A DNA stretch of 64,000 nucleotides from Fasciolopsis buskii (Eukaryota > Platyhelminthes > Trematoda > Plagiorchiida > Fasciolidae): the NCBI GenBank assembly GCA_008360955.1, contig LUCM01008042.1:21737-85736 (forward strand), written 5' to 3'. The notes beneath the pieces are model-generated. The model was not told where the DNA came from and made no database searches. It saw only the letters and a list, made by a program, of their open reading frames with translations. Positions 43,466-56,335 of the stretch are shown here, piece after piece. The first letter of the stretch is position 1, and each line of letters starts with the position of its first letter. Both the position numbers and the translations under genes were made by a program.

Positions 43466-46400
43466 GACACGACCTACGGTTCTTTGCTACTTGGTTGGTG
43501 TTAGTAGTAGGAGACTGAATGCTACTTAATTAAATGAAAGGTATAGAGAAACAAAATCAAAACAAATTTAAACGATCTGATAAGCAATGTTCTATAGGGC
43601 ATTAGGTTATTCATGAGATCAACACCATGGGCATTAGGTTAACTGATTGCGGCTATCGCAAACTTTAACGGCCTCAGTCGCTTGTCTTGATTCTCGTTCA
43701 ACCCTACACCCTCTTAATGAACCAAGGGCGATCACATGGGGTCTGGTTGGTCAGGGGGACTCCCCTATCTTCTATTCATCATAATCAAACAATTTATATA
43801 ATTCCACACAGAATGGAGTTCATTCATTAATTGCCCCCCCCTCTCTCGCGCTGTTCGTCTCTTCTCCGGTATTCATTTCGAACGATGTGCCCGTTCACCT
43901 CTGGACATGTCACCAAAATCAGATTACATCTCCCGATTTCCAGAATTTGGACTAATGATTGATTTTCCACATTGCTTTTCGAGTTGCGGTTAATCAGATA
44001 CTTGGGATGGGATTCATTCATGTTAATAGAGATGGTTTGGTCGGACATTCCTTTTCCTCACACATGATCTGTTCTCACTGGGCGCGTGACTCATCTGACC
44101 CAAGCAGAGCAGTATTGCCTAATGCACACCAGCTCACATTCCCATCCTTCACTAAGGTGAAGGCTTTTGGAAAGCATTAGAATTCGGAAAATCCCGTGTT
44201 TACGAATTTGGGGTCAGCTACAGCGCACATGGCTTGATTGCTTTATTATCATTTACAGGCACAAACAGGGTTAGATGATCTGATAATCAATGCCTTGCTG
44301 AATGGGAACTCGTTCTAATTGGGATTACGGAATAGGCATTTGGTAGGTTGGAGCACGTATATAGGCTATATCTTTAAATAGAGGAGCAACCCAACTGTTC
44401 TAGTGATTTGTGCACATGGAAACCGTGAAGTTCACTGGAAGACGATCCAATAGTACCCTCAAACTAAAAGCCTGACATCAGTTTTTTGTTATGCTTTGAT
44501 CAACTGTCAGTGACGTATGAGTTCACTTCGTAAAGATTAATGAACACATACGGTAAGCGTCCTGACAAATGAATCTAAAAATAGTATTGTGTGAAATGAT
44601 AAAATACTGATTTTTACTAAATGAGGAATTAAAATGTCCATAATTGAACATAAAACTAATTCACCAGGTAACTATGCATCTTTGCCAGGACAGCAGTCAT
44701 CATTTGTTTTTCCACGCTCGTGGATTCCCTAACGTTTTACCTCAGTCTATCCAATGGAAAATGAACAAGATAATCAGGGCGTTTTATGATTGTCGAAAAT
44801 AATGGAGTTTATTTAAAAAAAATAATATGCGTAAGAACATTATTCAAAAACTTACACTTGACTTACATGTCCGCATTACCCAGCGCTGTACGGTCATTGA
44901 GGATTTGCCTCCAGCCTTCTCCTTTTTCGTGAACCTAGAACCAGTCACTTTTACGATTTCTGCTTGCTTTAATCGAGTCATTCAAGATGATACATGGCGA
45001 ACGATGTTGTTTGATATCGACACAAATTCCGTTGTGTCAAATGAATTCACATAGTTAGCGATGATTTTTCAATCCTAGACCCAAGTATCGTCATAATAAG
45101 AAAAGAAAGCGGACGAGTTTCTTTTTCCGTTGATTGGTGATTCAAATTTTGGAAATGGCAATCACATCTGGTATTCAAGTAGGAAGTTTATTTGTTCTCC
45201 ACGAAGCAATGCGAAGTCTTTCGTCAACACTTTTCATTCAGATTAGTGCAGTCCGAGTATAACTCCTTGTGCAAATCGGATATTCGTTGCTAGATTTGTA
45301 GTTGACAAACGTTCAAACACTGAATCAATTTTCGTGGTTTATTTGGAATGATAGGTACCGAAAAATAATTTCTGATATTTGTGGGCAATATCTACAGTAA
45401 ACAAATCTGAACCGAACGAGGTTCGGCGTGTATAGAAAAGGAGGCAAGCCATATGATGAATTCATGTATGTATCACAACTTTGTGATACCATTTAACAGG
45501 TAACTACTACCTCAGATCACCTGATTGTAAACCCTGTCTCGAGAAAGGCAGGTGGCCGAAACGTGGTCGAAACTTCGGCCGGCACGGTTTTGCTGACTTT
45601 TGAGCAATTTCGAATATAACATCAACAGTTCTCCACAAAATGATCTACGCAACTGTGAGTACTACTAACAAGTAACTGTTTGCCACCATTTTATTCAAAG
45701 TTACTCCATAAATTCTTGTTAGTGACTGTAGAATCGCCCAATTTGTCCAGGTTACACGGTCCCAGATTTCCCGAATCAGAACAGTGGAAGAGCAATGGAT
45801 AAGAGTGTTTATTGAGCAGTTAGCAGTATTGGATCGTTGAAAACTGGTTCTACGCATGCGACAGATTAATAAAAATAAATAAAGAACAAAAGTGCAAACT
45901 TCAATGAGGCGCGCGGGTGAAACGGTCAGCCAGAACTACATAGAAAAAACAGCACGTTCGTAAAGATTCACTCATACCAGCAAAGCAAACAGTTATCATG
46001 CATCGGCCCAGTTGTACAGTCCGACCATGTCATATGAACCGAAAGGTAGATAATGGGTCCGATGGATGACAACGCTGCAAACATTTGAGCTGAATGTCAA
46101 ATGGATGCACAGTGCCGTCCGTAAATGGCGAAAGGTCAATACAGCTCCATTCTCGGACAGGACCAGCAAACATAAACTGAAAATAAATGCCGTCCTCAGC
46201 AGACCAATAACCAAACAGCACTTGGAGAAGAACCACAGTTATAGTATGGGGTATCTGTTCGTATGTGTATGTTGGTGGGTGAGTGAAGGGGTGCTTGAAT
46301 GCATGCTTCAGTAGGCAGGTTCTTGTCGTGTGGTCGGAGTAATAAATCCGGGAGCCCCTTTAGTGATCTACTGTGAGACCCCCGGGGGCTCAACAACGAC

Positions 46401-46699
46401 TGAACCTCGATCAAATTAGCTGAGTTGAAAATGTTTGCATACTAATGGGATGCACAAACTAATCTTCATAAAACTTCAAGCAACACAGTTTTTCCTTAGC
46501 TAGTCCGCACGTGAATGCTGCGGTTTGCTTGCGGTAGTGGATTACATGGCATATTCCTCAAGTAAACGATAAGAAGTCTAATCATCTTACCTGGTTCGAG
46601 ACAGTAACAATCCCCTTTCGATCTAAGCTTCATATTATCCCCAAATATAAGTCCGTTTGTCAACCCTGTAGATGTAAGCCAGAGTATGACAAGAAACAA
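43466..46699. other. No gene recognised
   Basis: Frames such as 44827-45054 and 45645-45857 are open but unrecognised. At 45530-45600 there is GGCAGGTGGCCGAAACGTGG, which ends like a hammerhead core (GAAAC) but lacks the CUGAUGA part. Confidence 0.35.
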
Positions 46700-47364
46700 G
46701 TAATGGTGAGAGGGCTGTGCGAGACGGGGCGAAATACTGCCGTTAGCTCTTTTAAGCCCTCGTAGTTTTGTTAAGGAAGAAATTGCACGCTACACCAAAC
46801 GAGCTTGTGTTTGGTTGCACGCTCCGCCACCCTGGGGAGCTGGTGTTCCCATCGAGACCCACGCACTTCAAATACGGTGACCATGCAAAACGTCTCGCTC
46901 AACATATGAGAACGCTTCATGCCAATCCACCGCGGGACCAACGACCTTCGGGCTACATTCCGACAGCATTGAGTACTTCAACTCACGTTTTCTTGCGTGT
47001 TAATGGTGTCCTACCACCACTGCAACCACCGTATACCGGTCCGTTTCGCGCGGTAAGATGCGGTCCTAAAATGTTCATTTCGGACATTGCCGGCCGATAC
47101 GACACGGTGTCTGTCGATCGTATTAAACCTGCTACCATGGAATGCAGGTCTAACGACGGGCTGCTTTTATCTAATGAGTCCCGTCAACTTGGTCAAGCCC
47201 AGCCATTACCAGCACCGTCCGTTGGGACTGTTGGTGGGGCTGAAGCCACAACACCACCAATCACACCCGAAGTTCCGGATATGCGAAGCAACCGTAGCGT
47301 CCGCAAGGTAAGACAACCCGTGCGGTTCACTGATTTTGTTACCATTTTTACATCAGATGGTTGA
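46700..47364 (+). pseudogene. Ty3/Gypsy integrase C-terminal part
   Basis: A 198-codon frame to TGA at 47362-47364 encodes ATPNELVFGCTLRHPGELV, then HMRTLHANPPRD, STSTHVFLRVNGVLPPL, PYTGPFRAV, DTVSVDRIKPA and near the end VRKVRQPVRFTDFV. This is the conserved end of Gypsy integrase: the E-L-FG-TLRLPGE block, the GPF/Y module and the R-G-R-x-RPPVRF tail. The upstream continuation (LPLALLSPRSFVKEEI, 46730-46780) is in another frame, so a shift separates it from the rest. The catalytic core is absent. Confidence 0.82.
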
Positions 47365-48194
47365 ATACACTCCCGTCGAAGTGCATATCTGTACTTAATA
47401 GGATGGCATGGTTGTCGCGATAATCTATGCACCGATGGACATGCCGACCCAATGTTAAACAGACAAAGGCAGCACCGACCGCTGTTAGGTGCCCACCACC
47501 AAGTCCAACATGCACCGGCGCTCACGAGCACCGTTTCCACCAGTTTGTATTTTTCTGGCCCTCTCTCAGGTGAAGCCCAGGGCCGAGGCGATTCCACGGA
47601 CTTCGGCACGACAATCATCGGTCTCATGGTCGACATCATGCACGCATCAGAGGTCGGGGGGAACCCGAAGTCAAACACTTATCTTCAAACCCACCCATCA
47701 AAAATTCTGGAAAAGGGTGGGACCCGTGTGTGTGGGACGCGGTCAGATCCACCTTTTTTGACCGGCGCACATCGGGCGGGCAGCTCGACTGCCGCGGTGT
47801 GCGGACGCAGTTAGGCCGGGGTATCACACCTTCTGTCTTCATCTCCTAACGGTGTTTTTCGGGTTCGGTGACCGGCGCACGGTCAGCTCCCAACAATTAA
47901 CACCCAAGGAACCAACAACAGAACGGCAAATATTCCAATTGGCGACCAATGTCAAGTCCCAAGACATCCGCTAGTTTCCGGCTTGTTCCGTATAGTGCCA
48001 ATCGAAGCCGTTCTCCGACGGTCTTCTACGAGGAGGCCCCTGTAGCGGAACTTAAATTTGTTCCTCCGGATAGTTTGTTTAACCGAACGTTGGCCGCTAA
48101 GCGCGGTCGCAATTTGCGCGTTACTCACGCACGCTTCGCTCGCACGCTCCTGTCAAAATATACTGAAACTCCTACCACTTTGGACTGTCCTTTC
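47365..48194. other. Possible Gypsy 3' region, no LTR proven
   Basis: This is where an element's 3' untranslated region and LTR would lie, but I found no second copy of this stretch in the window, so no LTR boundaries can be set. The 47949-48296 frame (115 codons) is unrecognised. Confidence 0.35.
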
Positions 48195-48335
48195 GTTGTA
48201 CCGGTAGAGTTTCTGGGTTTTCAGCGTTGCAATCGTACAGAGCCCAGTAGGAGTGACGCACAAATGGTCACAAAGTTTAAGGGCAGGGAAACGTAATACG
48301 AGATTCGCGGTAGGACAATCCTTTCGACATTTCCG
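48195..48335 (+). repeat. Short interspersed repeat C, copy 1
   Basis: About 140 bp shared with 55890-56040 at roughly 80% by eye. Shared landmarks include CCGGTAGAGTTTCTGGG, AATCGTACAGAGCC, GACGCACAAATGGTCAC and AATACGAGAT. Nature unknown. Confidence 0.75.
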
Positions 48336-51300
48336 TTCAGTCTGGTGTTTTCAACTAGTGAGACTGAAGTTGCGAATGGTTCCCTTGTAATGCGTAAGAT
48401 CTCTGATAAAAATACCGAAATACTTTGGGAAATCAAATAAATTAATGCCATATCTACCCCAGATGCATTTCTGGGTTTGTAACATCCAGCATCGACATTT
48501 CTGAGGCGTTTTGGAGGTGCACCCTCTCATAGAGATTATTATACTATACAATCTATGAACCAGATAGGCGTTAGCTCGATCCTCAAGGCTGTCTGAGGAC
48601 CACTCTCATTTCATTTCCTATATCCCCAAGAAGTAATTCCTAGGACAGCAAGTATCAGCTGAACTGTAGAGCTCGTTGAAAATAAGATTTAATTAGGTCA
48701 TTAAGTCAACCTGAAGATAGAATGTTGTATATGGTTTACATACATATCTTGATATACTTACTGAACAAGACGCTATCAGCTTACCATGGGACAACTGGAA
48801 TTATAATGCTGCAGATTGATTTGGTACTATGCTATTTGATACTTCCCAACATAGTTCCGACACCCTACAGGCCGTGGGAGTCTGATGGTTAGGACATTGA
48901 GCTGTGGCCGCGAGAACCCAAGCTCGAATGCTGGTCACGGCAGGGTTTCCGGAGTTTCGACGATTGACGGAAACGCGGTTTTCCTTTGGACATCACTTAT
49001 GCACCACATTGGTTACTCTGAGATATAATGACAAACCCGCACAAATGGACACCAATGGAATTGACCTCCAGCCATCCGTCCTCACAAGTTTTATTGTCTC
49101 AAAATTAAACGAAACGAAGCACAAAGCACTAGAATAATCACAACCACAATCACTAGAATAATCCAGCCACCAACGTACTAGTCAACACAGGTGCTAACAA
49201 ACGTGCCAATTAGAGTTTCCGGGTTCATCAATGCAATCTCGGCGGCAATCCATCCGTGATTCCGCTGCACTTTTGGGTCGACCGGTCCACATGAGCGGGA
49301 CAGTTACCTGGCCCGCCGTGGAGGGGATCTAGTCAGTCGAGAGATTTTGATCTATGTTAGAGAAACCAAAGGGCCAAACTAGCTTCAGCTGTATTCGCGA
49401 TTCAACATCCGGAATTAGCCTATGGTAGTGTAAAGTTGACCGTACGGTCAGCACAAACAGACGCGCCCCTTGGAAAGCCTGTGGGCCCCAATAAAAATAA
49501 GTGGGCCGGCTTGTCGCCGTGTTCACTTTTCCAGTGGGTCTGTTTTGTGAACAAAGGACGGCATACGCACAAAATCTTTTTGTGGCCCAGCGAACTACGA
49601 AAGTGAAAATCAATCTGAAGTTCCTTCTCGAGACGGAAAAAGTGTTGGGTTGACCGCGGAACACCATTATGATCTCGACTATGGCGGTTGGAAGACGAGA
49701 TTGCCTGCGTGTCGAGACATATCGGAAGTAGATAAAATGATCTATCAAGTGTTGACATTGCAACGGATGAGTTCATTTATTTGTACAGGAAATGTAGTCG
49801 GAATGTCACAAACTCTGAACGGATTAATAGCTGCTGCGGTGATGCCACACCGGTAACAAAATCGCCAGCCAGTGCTTTGATCGAGAAGTTAGGGATGACC
49901 TGTAGTGTGCACGACGAAAACCACAGTAATAGATTCCGAACTCCAACCAGAAAAAGCTGAACGTACGAGGTCATAAAAAAGCCGTTCATCATCCGCAGCA
50001 TTGCGGATGGTTTACTAAAGAGTGTGGCGTGAATCCTAATTCGGTCGGAAGCGTTTGGAAGGAGCGCGAAATTAGGCATTTTTCTCAATTGTAGGGTAAT
50101 GAATTCAAGGGTACCCATTTTGTGGTGAGAGAACCATTTCGACATTGTTTTTATCTGAAAAGACATATTTCACATTCGGCTCAGTGATGAAGCGAGATTT
50201 TGTTTGGATGCAGCGACTGCATATATTACAAACAAAAATTTATTTCTTTGTTGGACTTCGGAGGAGTACGAGGGAAGATATGGTTTCTGCAGAACAGCGT
50301 AGCCCACATTGCTCAAGAATAGCGCGCGATTACCTAAATTAGATGAAACAATAACCCGGTGGGAAATAAACCGGCGAGAAATAAACCGGCGGTGGAGTCG
50401 CCCAAGAATGATCTCCCGGTTCACCAAATATTTGGTAGAGATTCTGAACACTTAATACAACATGAAAAATTTTAAACAAAATCTACGTGAACATCAGTTG
50501 TTATTTTTGGTTCAAAAAAGCAAATGAAAAAAAGATATCTCGTTTTGATATCGTCTCGTCAGCTGATTCCAGCTTCGCTAAAACGGACACAGAATTCTCC
50601 TTGTTAGTGATAATGGAAAATTCATCCACCATAAGCGAAAAGTCGAATACCCACGAGGTTTTCAGATAATGGCATTTCTTCTATACCACTAGTTAAAACA
50701 AATAACGAATCACCCATTGGTAATGACTCAACATGAAAAGGCATACATGTTGATTTTCACTAGAATTTAGTTATTCGTTTAAATATGAACTGTTATTCGA
50801 AGCTAAGATAGATCCAAGAAATTTATTTTAGATTAATGTCTATCACAAAATATCATTAGAGTTCCGAACCCTATTTGAGCGCACACAATATTCAGTCCAA
50901 TCTCGATTTGGTGATTATCTTCTGTGTGTAAGTTCATCGTTGCTATAATTTAATCGCGTAATGACAACGAAGTGGGCGACCAATGCAGAATCACATACAA
51001 AATATCATTGTAAATTAAGTCGTATACTTTGTTCAGTTTTGTTATTTTGGGTCCCTGTTTCACGTTTAGGGTAACAGTTTTGTAATTCATTCGTTCTACT
51101 TTGAACACGATAAATAAGCAGACTTTGTGATGAAGCAAAATTGGCTGATTTGCAGCAAAACTATTCGGTTATTTTTTCATATCCGATGTGTCCCCGTTTG
51201 GTTGCTAACTTCCTCCGGGCGACCGAATTTTCCCCTGGTTTTAATACTGCCAACCATCTTTCGTGGCAAGACGGCTGCTGTTCGATTTTCATTGAATGAG

Positions 51301-51379
51301 TCTGTGCTGTGGCCGATGCAGCCGAGCATCAAAGGACTCCCGCATTTGGTTGACTTGTTAGCTAATCATCCGGTTCGGT
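48336..51379. other. No gene recognised
   Basis: Open frames of 118-144 codons occur (minus 49329-49776, minus 49777-50166) without recognisable motifs. The 51127-51387 plus-strand frame is also unrecognised. Confidence 0.35.
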
Positions 51380-51750
51380 TAACCTGATATGCAGAAGCGA
51401 GCAGAGCGAGAAATCTACCCATTCAGATTCATCGGAGCTCACACAGAAGCCGGATTTTCAAAAAAATTTCTCTTTATTGACCACGGGATTTGCAGAATCA
51501 GGGGACAGCCTCTGGTGCGACGACCAGTTTTTCCCTTCCTTACATCATTAATTTACTGGAATCCAGTTTACGCCTCTCGACATGCACCTTGTCACGAAAT
51601 AATCGCTATTTTGCCACCCGTCTTTTCTGGTCTCCGCTATCTCATCTGGTCCAGGTGATTTCCTTAGGTTTTTCAGAATATCTGTGACGATTTTAAATGG
51701 TTGGATATCCTGAAGCGAGTAATTGACGGCATCGACAGTGTTCGGCCAAT
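51380..51750 (-). pseudogene. LINE RT N-terminal fragment
   Basis: The minus strand near 51735-51635 encodes DIQPFKIVTDILKNL followed by RKSPGPDEI. The (K)SPGPDEI block is the highly conserved start of the non-LTR reverse transcriptase domain. Text beyond 51600 becomes unrecognisable, so the fragment is short or rapidly eroded. Confidence 0.55.
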
Positions 51751-52614
51751 GGAATTGTGAACATGTGAGTCGGCTTTACTGAACCGCACGCGTTTGTAGG
51801 GAAATGAACAGGCGGACCTGGTTGTGCCAATTACGTCATTGCTCATATATTTTTAGTGTCAGAGAAGACGGACGTTATACACGCATATATCTTGAGACGG
51901 TAAAGTACAACGAAGCAGTAGCTGGATCGTTTAGAGTGCTTCGCTCGCCACGGAAAGATGCCGACTATTTTTCCGTTGTCAACCGTGCAAGCTATGAGGC
52001 AACTGGATTCGACATTTCTACGCAGTGAAAATCGTCAGCAGCTTGTGAGCACGATGTTGCCATTATAAAATACCCGAGTTCATTTTCAGAACTGCCTAGG
52101 GCGACACTGCTCCTCTTTATGTGCCAATTGATGGCTAGATTACTAGCCAAGGGAATAACCCGTGAGATAGATCACTCTAAAGCACACAATAAAACGATGT
52201 TCCGGAAAAAGAAAGCGAAGCAGCTACTCGTTGTTAAGCCCCAATCATTCCAATTCGAAATTAACAAAACAATGCAGAAGCTGTGTTTCGTTAAGATAAC
52301 TTCGAAAATGCTAATGTCTCAGCCGTAGAAGGGGCTTTGCTCACGTGGTGGGAAGACACGTAGAGGAATATCCGGAAATCAGCCGCACCGGTAATACACG
52401 TCACTCACAAAAGGGAACTGCATTTTTATTGCGGAACGCGAGTGAGGAAATAAAGGACATGGATTCGGACACCGATGAGTGGTAATGGAAAAATTGTTTT
52501 AGCCCAGTTACTGCTGTTTAAAAATGCATTTTCGACCCTTCCATTTTCACTCCTTCCGCATAACTGTGGCTGTTAGTATATCTGCAAAACTAACCACGGT
52601 TCGTTCTGTTTCAA
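51751..52614. other. No gene recognised
   Basis: Short unsupported frames only. Confidence 0.35.
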
Positions 52615-52674
52615 ATGTTGGCATCCGTTGAAGAATGCAATAGAGAGATTTTCTTGCTACATGGATATCTCAAT
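52615..52674 (+). CDS. Candidate first coding exon, unknown gene
   Basis: ATG at 52615 opens 20 codons (MLASVEECNREIFLLHGYLN) and ends at a consensus donor AAT|GTAAGT. The next exon, after a 41-nt intron, continues in the same phase. I do not recognise the protein. Short 5' introns are characteristic of trematode genes, which makes this more plausible than its length alone. Confidence 0.4.
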
Positions 52675-52715
52675 GTAAGTTCATCTCACCTTACTGAATA
52701 ATCCTCCTTATTTAG

Positions 52716-52754
52716 GTAGATCATGCGGAAGCATATGCTGCGTCCAGAGGCAAA
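52716..52754 (+). CDS. Candidate 39-nt exon, unknown gene
   Basis: Acceptor TTATTTAG (AG at 52714-52715), 13 codons VDHAEAYAASRGK, then donor AAA|GTATGG. The exon is a multiple of three and in phase 0 at both ends, so it joins the preceding 20-codon exon cleanly. If the donor is ignored, the frame ends at a stop three codons later. No following exon was identified. Confidence 0.35.
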
Positions 52755-53240
52755 GTATGGCGATAGAAATGTTTTTTCACTTTAGACATTTTATAATTCT
52801 ATTGATTTTTGTTGTCTTGGCTGCTTTGTTAGTCATCAACCAACGGCATGTACTCTCCGAAGTATTTTTAGTTCCTCCTCGTTATGACCTCAGTAATGAA
52901 CGATGTGAAACTTGGTTATTGATATTGTGCCTGACAAATACCTCTAAATGGCTTGGCTCCCATGTCGGCCTGACGATCATGAGATAATAGTGAAAAGGAA
53001 CACGATTGTGTATAATAACTAGTAATACAGTCCCAACTGGTACAACGATGTTCCAATGCACAATAAAAATGGATGAACTTGTGTGTTTTCACAGAAATTA
53101 TTCCCAATTCCCTGTCGTCTGAATAGTATAAATTGTACGCATTTTGTCCGTATTTCACGGACACCCGAAAACCCGTTTATTACTTAGCAATGCTCATGTC
53201 TTCACAAAAGAAAACCGACAGGATGTCCATACATACCCCT
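52755..53240. other. No gene recognised
   Basis: Contains a short hydrophobic frame (52757-52987), most likely chance coding in AT-rich intron sequence. Confidence 0.35.
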
Positions 53241-53241
53241 C

Positions 53242-53274
<33 letters not shown>
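53241..53274. repeat. (TA)n(GA)n compound microsatellite
   Basis: TA run followed by GA run directly before the second full copy of the unnamed repeat, matching the arrangement near 9074-9121. Confidence 0.9.
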
Positions 53275-53275
<1 letters not shown>

Positions 53276-53580
53276 GCAGCAAGTAGTATCTGGATGCGTG
53301 AACGAAATTTGCCCGGGAGCACACGACCGGTTTCGCGGTTATTGTCGCTCGTCAGGTATGCGTACCCGATGCTCTCTTGTCCAAACATCCACATACTTGT
53401 ACACTCCGAATTGATTGATATTTCTCACCAGAATCGAATCTGTAGCAACAGGAGTGTGCATGGAAGCTGTTAGTCAAAGAGTCCACAGAAGAATCACAAC
53501 TGTGATTCGTTGATAATTGTTTGTCAGTTGTGCTAAGCCAAGATTAGGAAGGCGGGCAGAATGTCCCAGAATATACATAT
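53275..53580 (+). repeat. Unnamed interspersed repeat, full copy 2
   Basis: Near full-length match to 8478-8783, from GCAGCAAGTAGTATCTGG to CCCAGAATATACATATG. Differences cluster at the 5' end, at the CTTCGTCGAAG site and near the 3' end. It ends in a short TA-rich run. Confidence 0.85.
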
Positions 53581-55889
53581 GTATATATAGAAGCGAAAAA
53601 TACCATACAAGAAACAGCTTGATGTCATTCAAACGCTCAAACGTGGTCTTTACAATGATCCGAATGTCAAAATTGTGAAACGGAAGCTTAGTCGCGAAAC
53701 ACCGCCTCTGAATACATTACGAAAGAGGCGTGTATCTACCAACTGTGTTATAAGATGAACACCAAGCAACGTAGAAAAAATTGACATCGGTTTATAGATG
53801 CCATGCTTAACTGAATGTGGTTGCACTATGTGACCATAACGGGTAGAGTTCGCCAGGGAGCTACGATGTGGTCGATTTCGTGTTGAAATCGTCAATCTGA
53901 TGCTTTTTTCGAGTTTTAAGGGATGAATTCTTTACATAGTCTGGTGCACCGAAATTTCGTTTTGATGCACCCTGAGTTGACCTGTTAGTAAATAATACAT
54001 GATAGGCAGCTTTTGGGTTTCTCTTAAGATTTCTCTACTCCTCGTCAAACACAAATTGCTGCAATGGGAGCGTGACATTTTATTTGCAAGAGTATCCTTG
54101 ACTGATGATCGCATGCATATATGCTACCAATGAATCGATGAATTTGTGGTGTCCCACCAACAGTGGAGGCTATAGAGATCACTGGGTATACACACATATA
54201 TACGTCAACAACCGCGAAACCGACCATGTGTTTTCGCGGGGAATGTTGTCAGTCTATATTTATACACAACACACTAGTTCCAACGAAAATCTGGTATTCA
54301 GATCCATGTCTCCTTACGGCAAGCCTTGGCTTACCGACGAATACCTTTCGACAGTTCACGGTGATTCGCAACTGAACTCATTAGCCGTGCATAATGCTTA
54401 GGATTTCAGTCAGCTTTTAACGAGTAATCTACTCTGTAAGCAAATTTGGCAGTCTGTCCCCTAAACAATTCCTTCAGAATGCGTAGTTGTTGTATTAATA
54501 ATGCGTTCGCATTGTGCTCACCAGATGCTGACGCAGGAATCGTTTGTGTCATATGGCGTCTAACCCCTGGTTGCACAGTTTGTGCGTGTAAACGTTTTCG
54601 ATAGCACTTTTCTGACGGGTCATTTGGGACATACGATGATGGCCTGAGATTATTACCATAATTTCGCAACTCCGAATAAATCAGTTCCAAGTTCATATTT
54701 ACTTTCCATTAGTTCTTTGACCGGGTTGCAGGGTCGAATGATATCGCCCATGTCCACGCAATATAGAACGGAAATTATGATAACAACAGGTCAAGTATTT
54801 TTCGTCTTGATAATATCACCACGGGTTTTGAAGAGTCTACGATGACTTTAGTTGAAGTGGATAGGTGTGGTTTTCATAGTCGGTCGATTCCTAACTCGTC
54901 GTTTGAGATGGCAAACCGTTTAGCGCCAGTCGAGACGTAATCCGCAGTGTGTGAGTGACAGTTTTACATGCACTGGTAACAGAATGTTTCCAACGCAAAT
55001 GGTAAGCAAAGAGGCTAGTGTCTTACGAGAATCACCAGCTTGCGATACGATCAAACCACTGTTCAAATCCTTTGAACGGCTGTGGAGTTCGTGGTGGCAC
55101 CGTTGGCCGAACATGAAGCAGCCTTAGCTCCTCTCTCTGAAAGCAGTCCTTTGACGTAGAAGATAATGTGGATACACGCTGGAGTAGAAGAGAATGGAAG
55201 AAGCAGTAAGATTCAGAAGGAGGTGAAAAACAACCATTTGGACGAAACTTTACACCCATTGGGGTCTCATCCACCAAATGTACGCCAATCACATTCTAGA
55301 AAACTACTCAATTCATGCCGTTTCCCAAAATGTTTTGGATTTTTTTCGAGTTATTCGGAACCGTGTTAAAACTATGATCAACTTCTATCAGACTAGACTA
55401 TTTGGAACCCAGTCGCATTGATCCGGAGAGAGATCCACGCTGAATGAGCACGTTTTGGTGGTGCACTGGAAGGTGCACTGGCTGTTTTTTTCGCAGACTG
55501 TAACCAGAAGAACGCTTGATAAATCACGTGAACGCACGACATTTTCTTGCCGAGTTTCCAAAATTCTTCGCAAAATTCCGAAATAATGTGGCAGATGGTA
55601 CGGTTACACTTATCTTCCATCTCCTAATCTGGCAGTGATTTAACATATACGTGTAAGTTTTCGTTTGTTGGATTAATCTACTTATGAGTAGCTGGTTTCT
55701 GTTTACAGTAAACAATTCAAGAAGCGGAGTTTGGAGTCGACTGGCTCCTTAAGCTCATCTAAGCCGAGTAGAGCATAGTTTTAAGAAGATAGTGGATATA
55801 TAGTCATATGGCACCTGTAGCCTTATTACTAGCTAAGCGCTATCACGCCAACTGAATCAACTTGAACAGGCCTCTTACCGCTTCCGGCT
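53581..55889. other. No gene recognised; one tiny inverted repeat fragment
   Basis: A fragment at about 54205-54245 (CAACAACCGCGAAACCGACC and GTGTTTTCGCGG) resembles the reverse complement of the unnamed repeat core. A 96-codon minus-strand frame (54406-54696) is unrecognised. Confidence 0.35.
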
Positions 55890-56040
55890 GTGTTTACATT
55901 TTACCGGTCCAGTTTCTGGGTTGTCAATATAGCAGTCGTACAGAGCCGAGTAAGGGCGACGCACAAGTGGTCACAACGGTTAAGGGCAAACAAACATAAT
56001 ACGAGATCCTCGCTAGGACAATCAGTCTTACAGAGATTAG
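55890..56040 (+). repeat. Short interspersed repeat C, copy 2
   Basis: Diverged match to 48195-48335, with CCGGTCCAGTTTCTGGG, GTCGTACAGAGCC, GACGCACAAGTGGTCAC and AATACGAGAT in the same order. Confidence 0.75.
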
Positions 56041-56216
56041 AGTGAAAGTCACTATAATCTCATTTGAATAGTTAGGAGCCTGAAAGGATGGTGGGTCGAT
56101 TTAAGAATCATTTGGTGATTCGTGGTAGGATTTTCGTGTGTCAAGCAAGGCTAAGATCGAGAAAAGGAACACAAGGCCCGAAAGCATTTGTTTTTCTTCT
56201 CAGTCCAATATGTCGC

Positions 56217-56335
56217 ATACGGATGGATGAAAGAAATTTCCTCGGAATCATATGACCAGTTTCGCGGTTATTGCCGTTCTTCGGGTATGCGTGCTCGGTA
56301 TTATTCTGTCCAACCATGCCTACACTAGTGGGCTG
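56217..56335 (+). repeat. Unnamed interspersed repeat, diverged copy
   Basis: Matches the repeat core (GACCAGTTTCGCGGTTATTG, then GGGTATGCGTGCTCGG and CTGTCCAACCATGCC) but diverges on both sides. No TA tract is present here. Confidence 0.7.

Noticed and set aside
47365..47950. Possible LTR after the Gypsy integrase
   Set aside because: No second copy of the sequence in the window, so LTR boundaries cannot be supported.
49329..49776. Overlapping minus-strand frames of 118 and 144 codons
   Set aside because: No motif, no splice signals, and both frames are open over the same DNA, which suggests chance.
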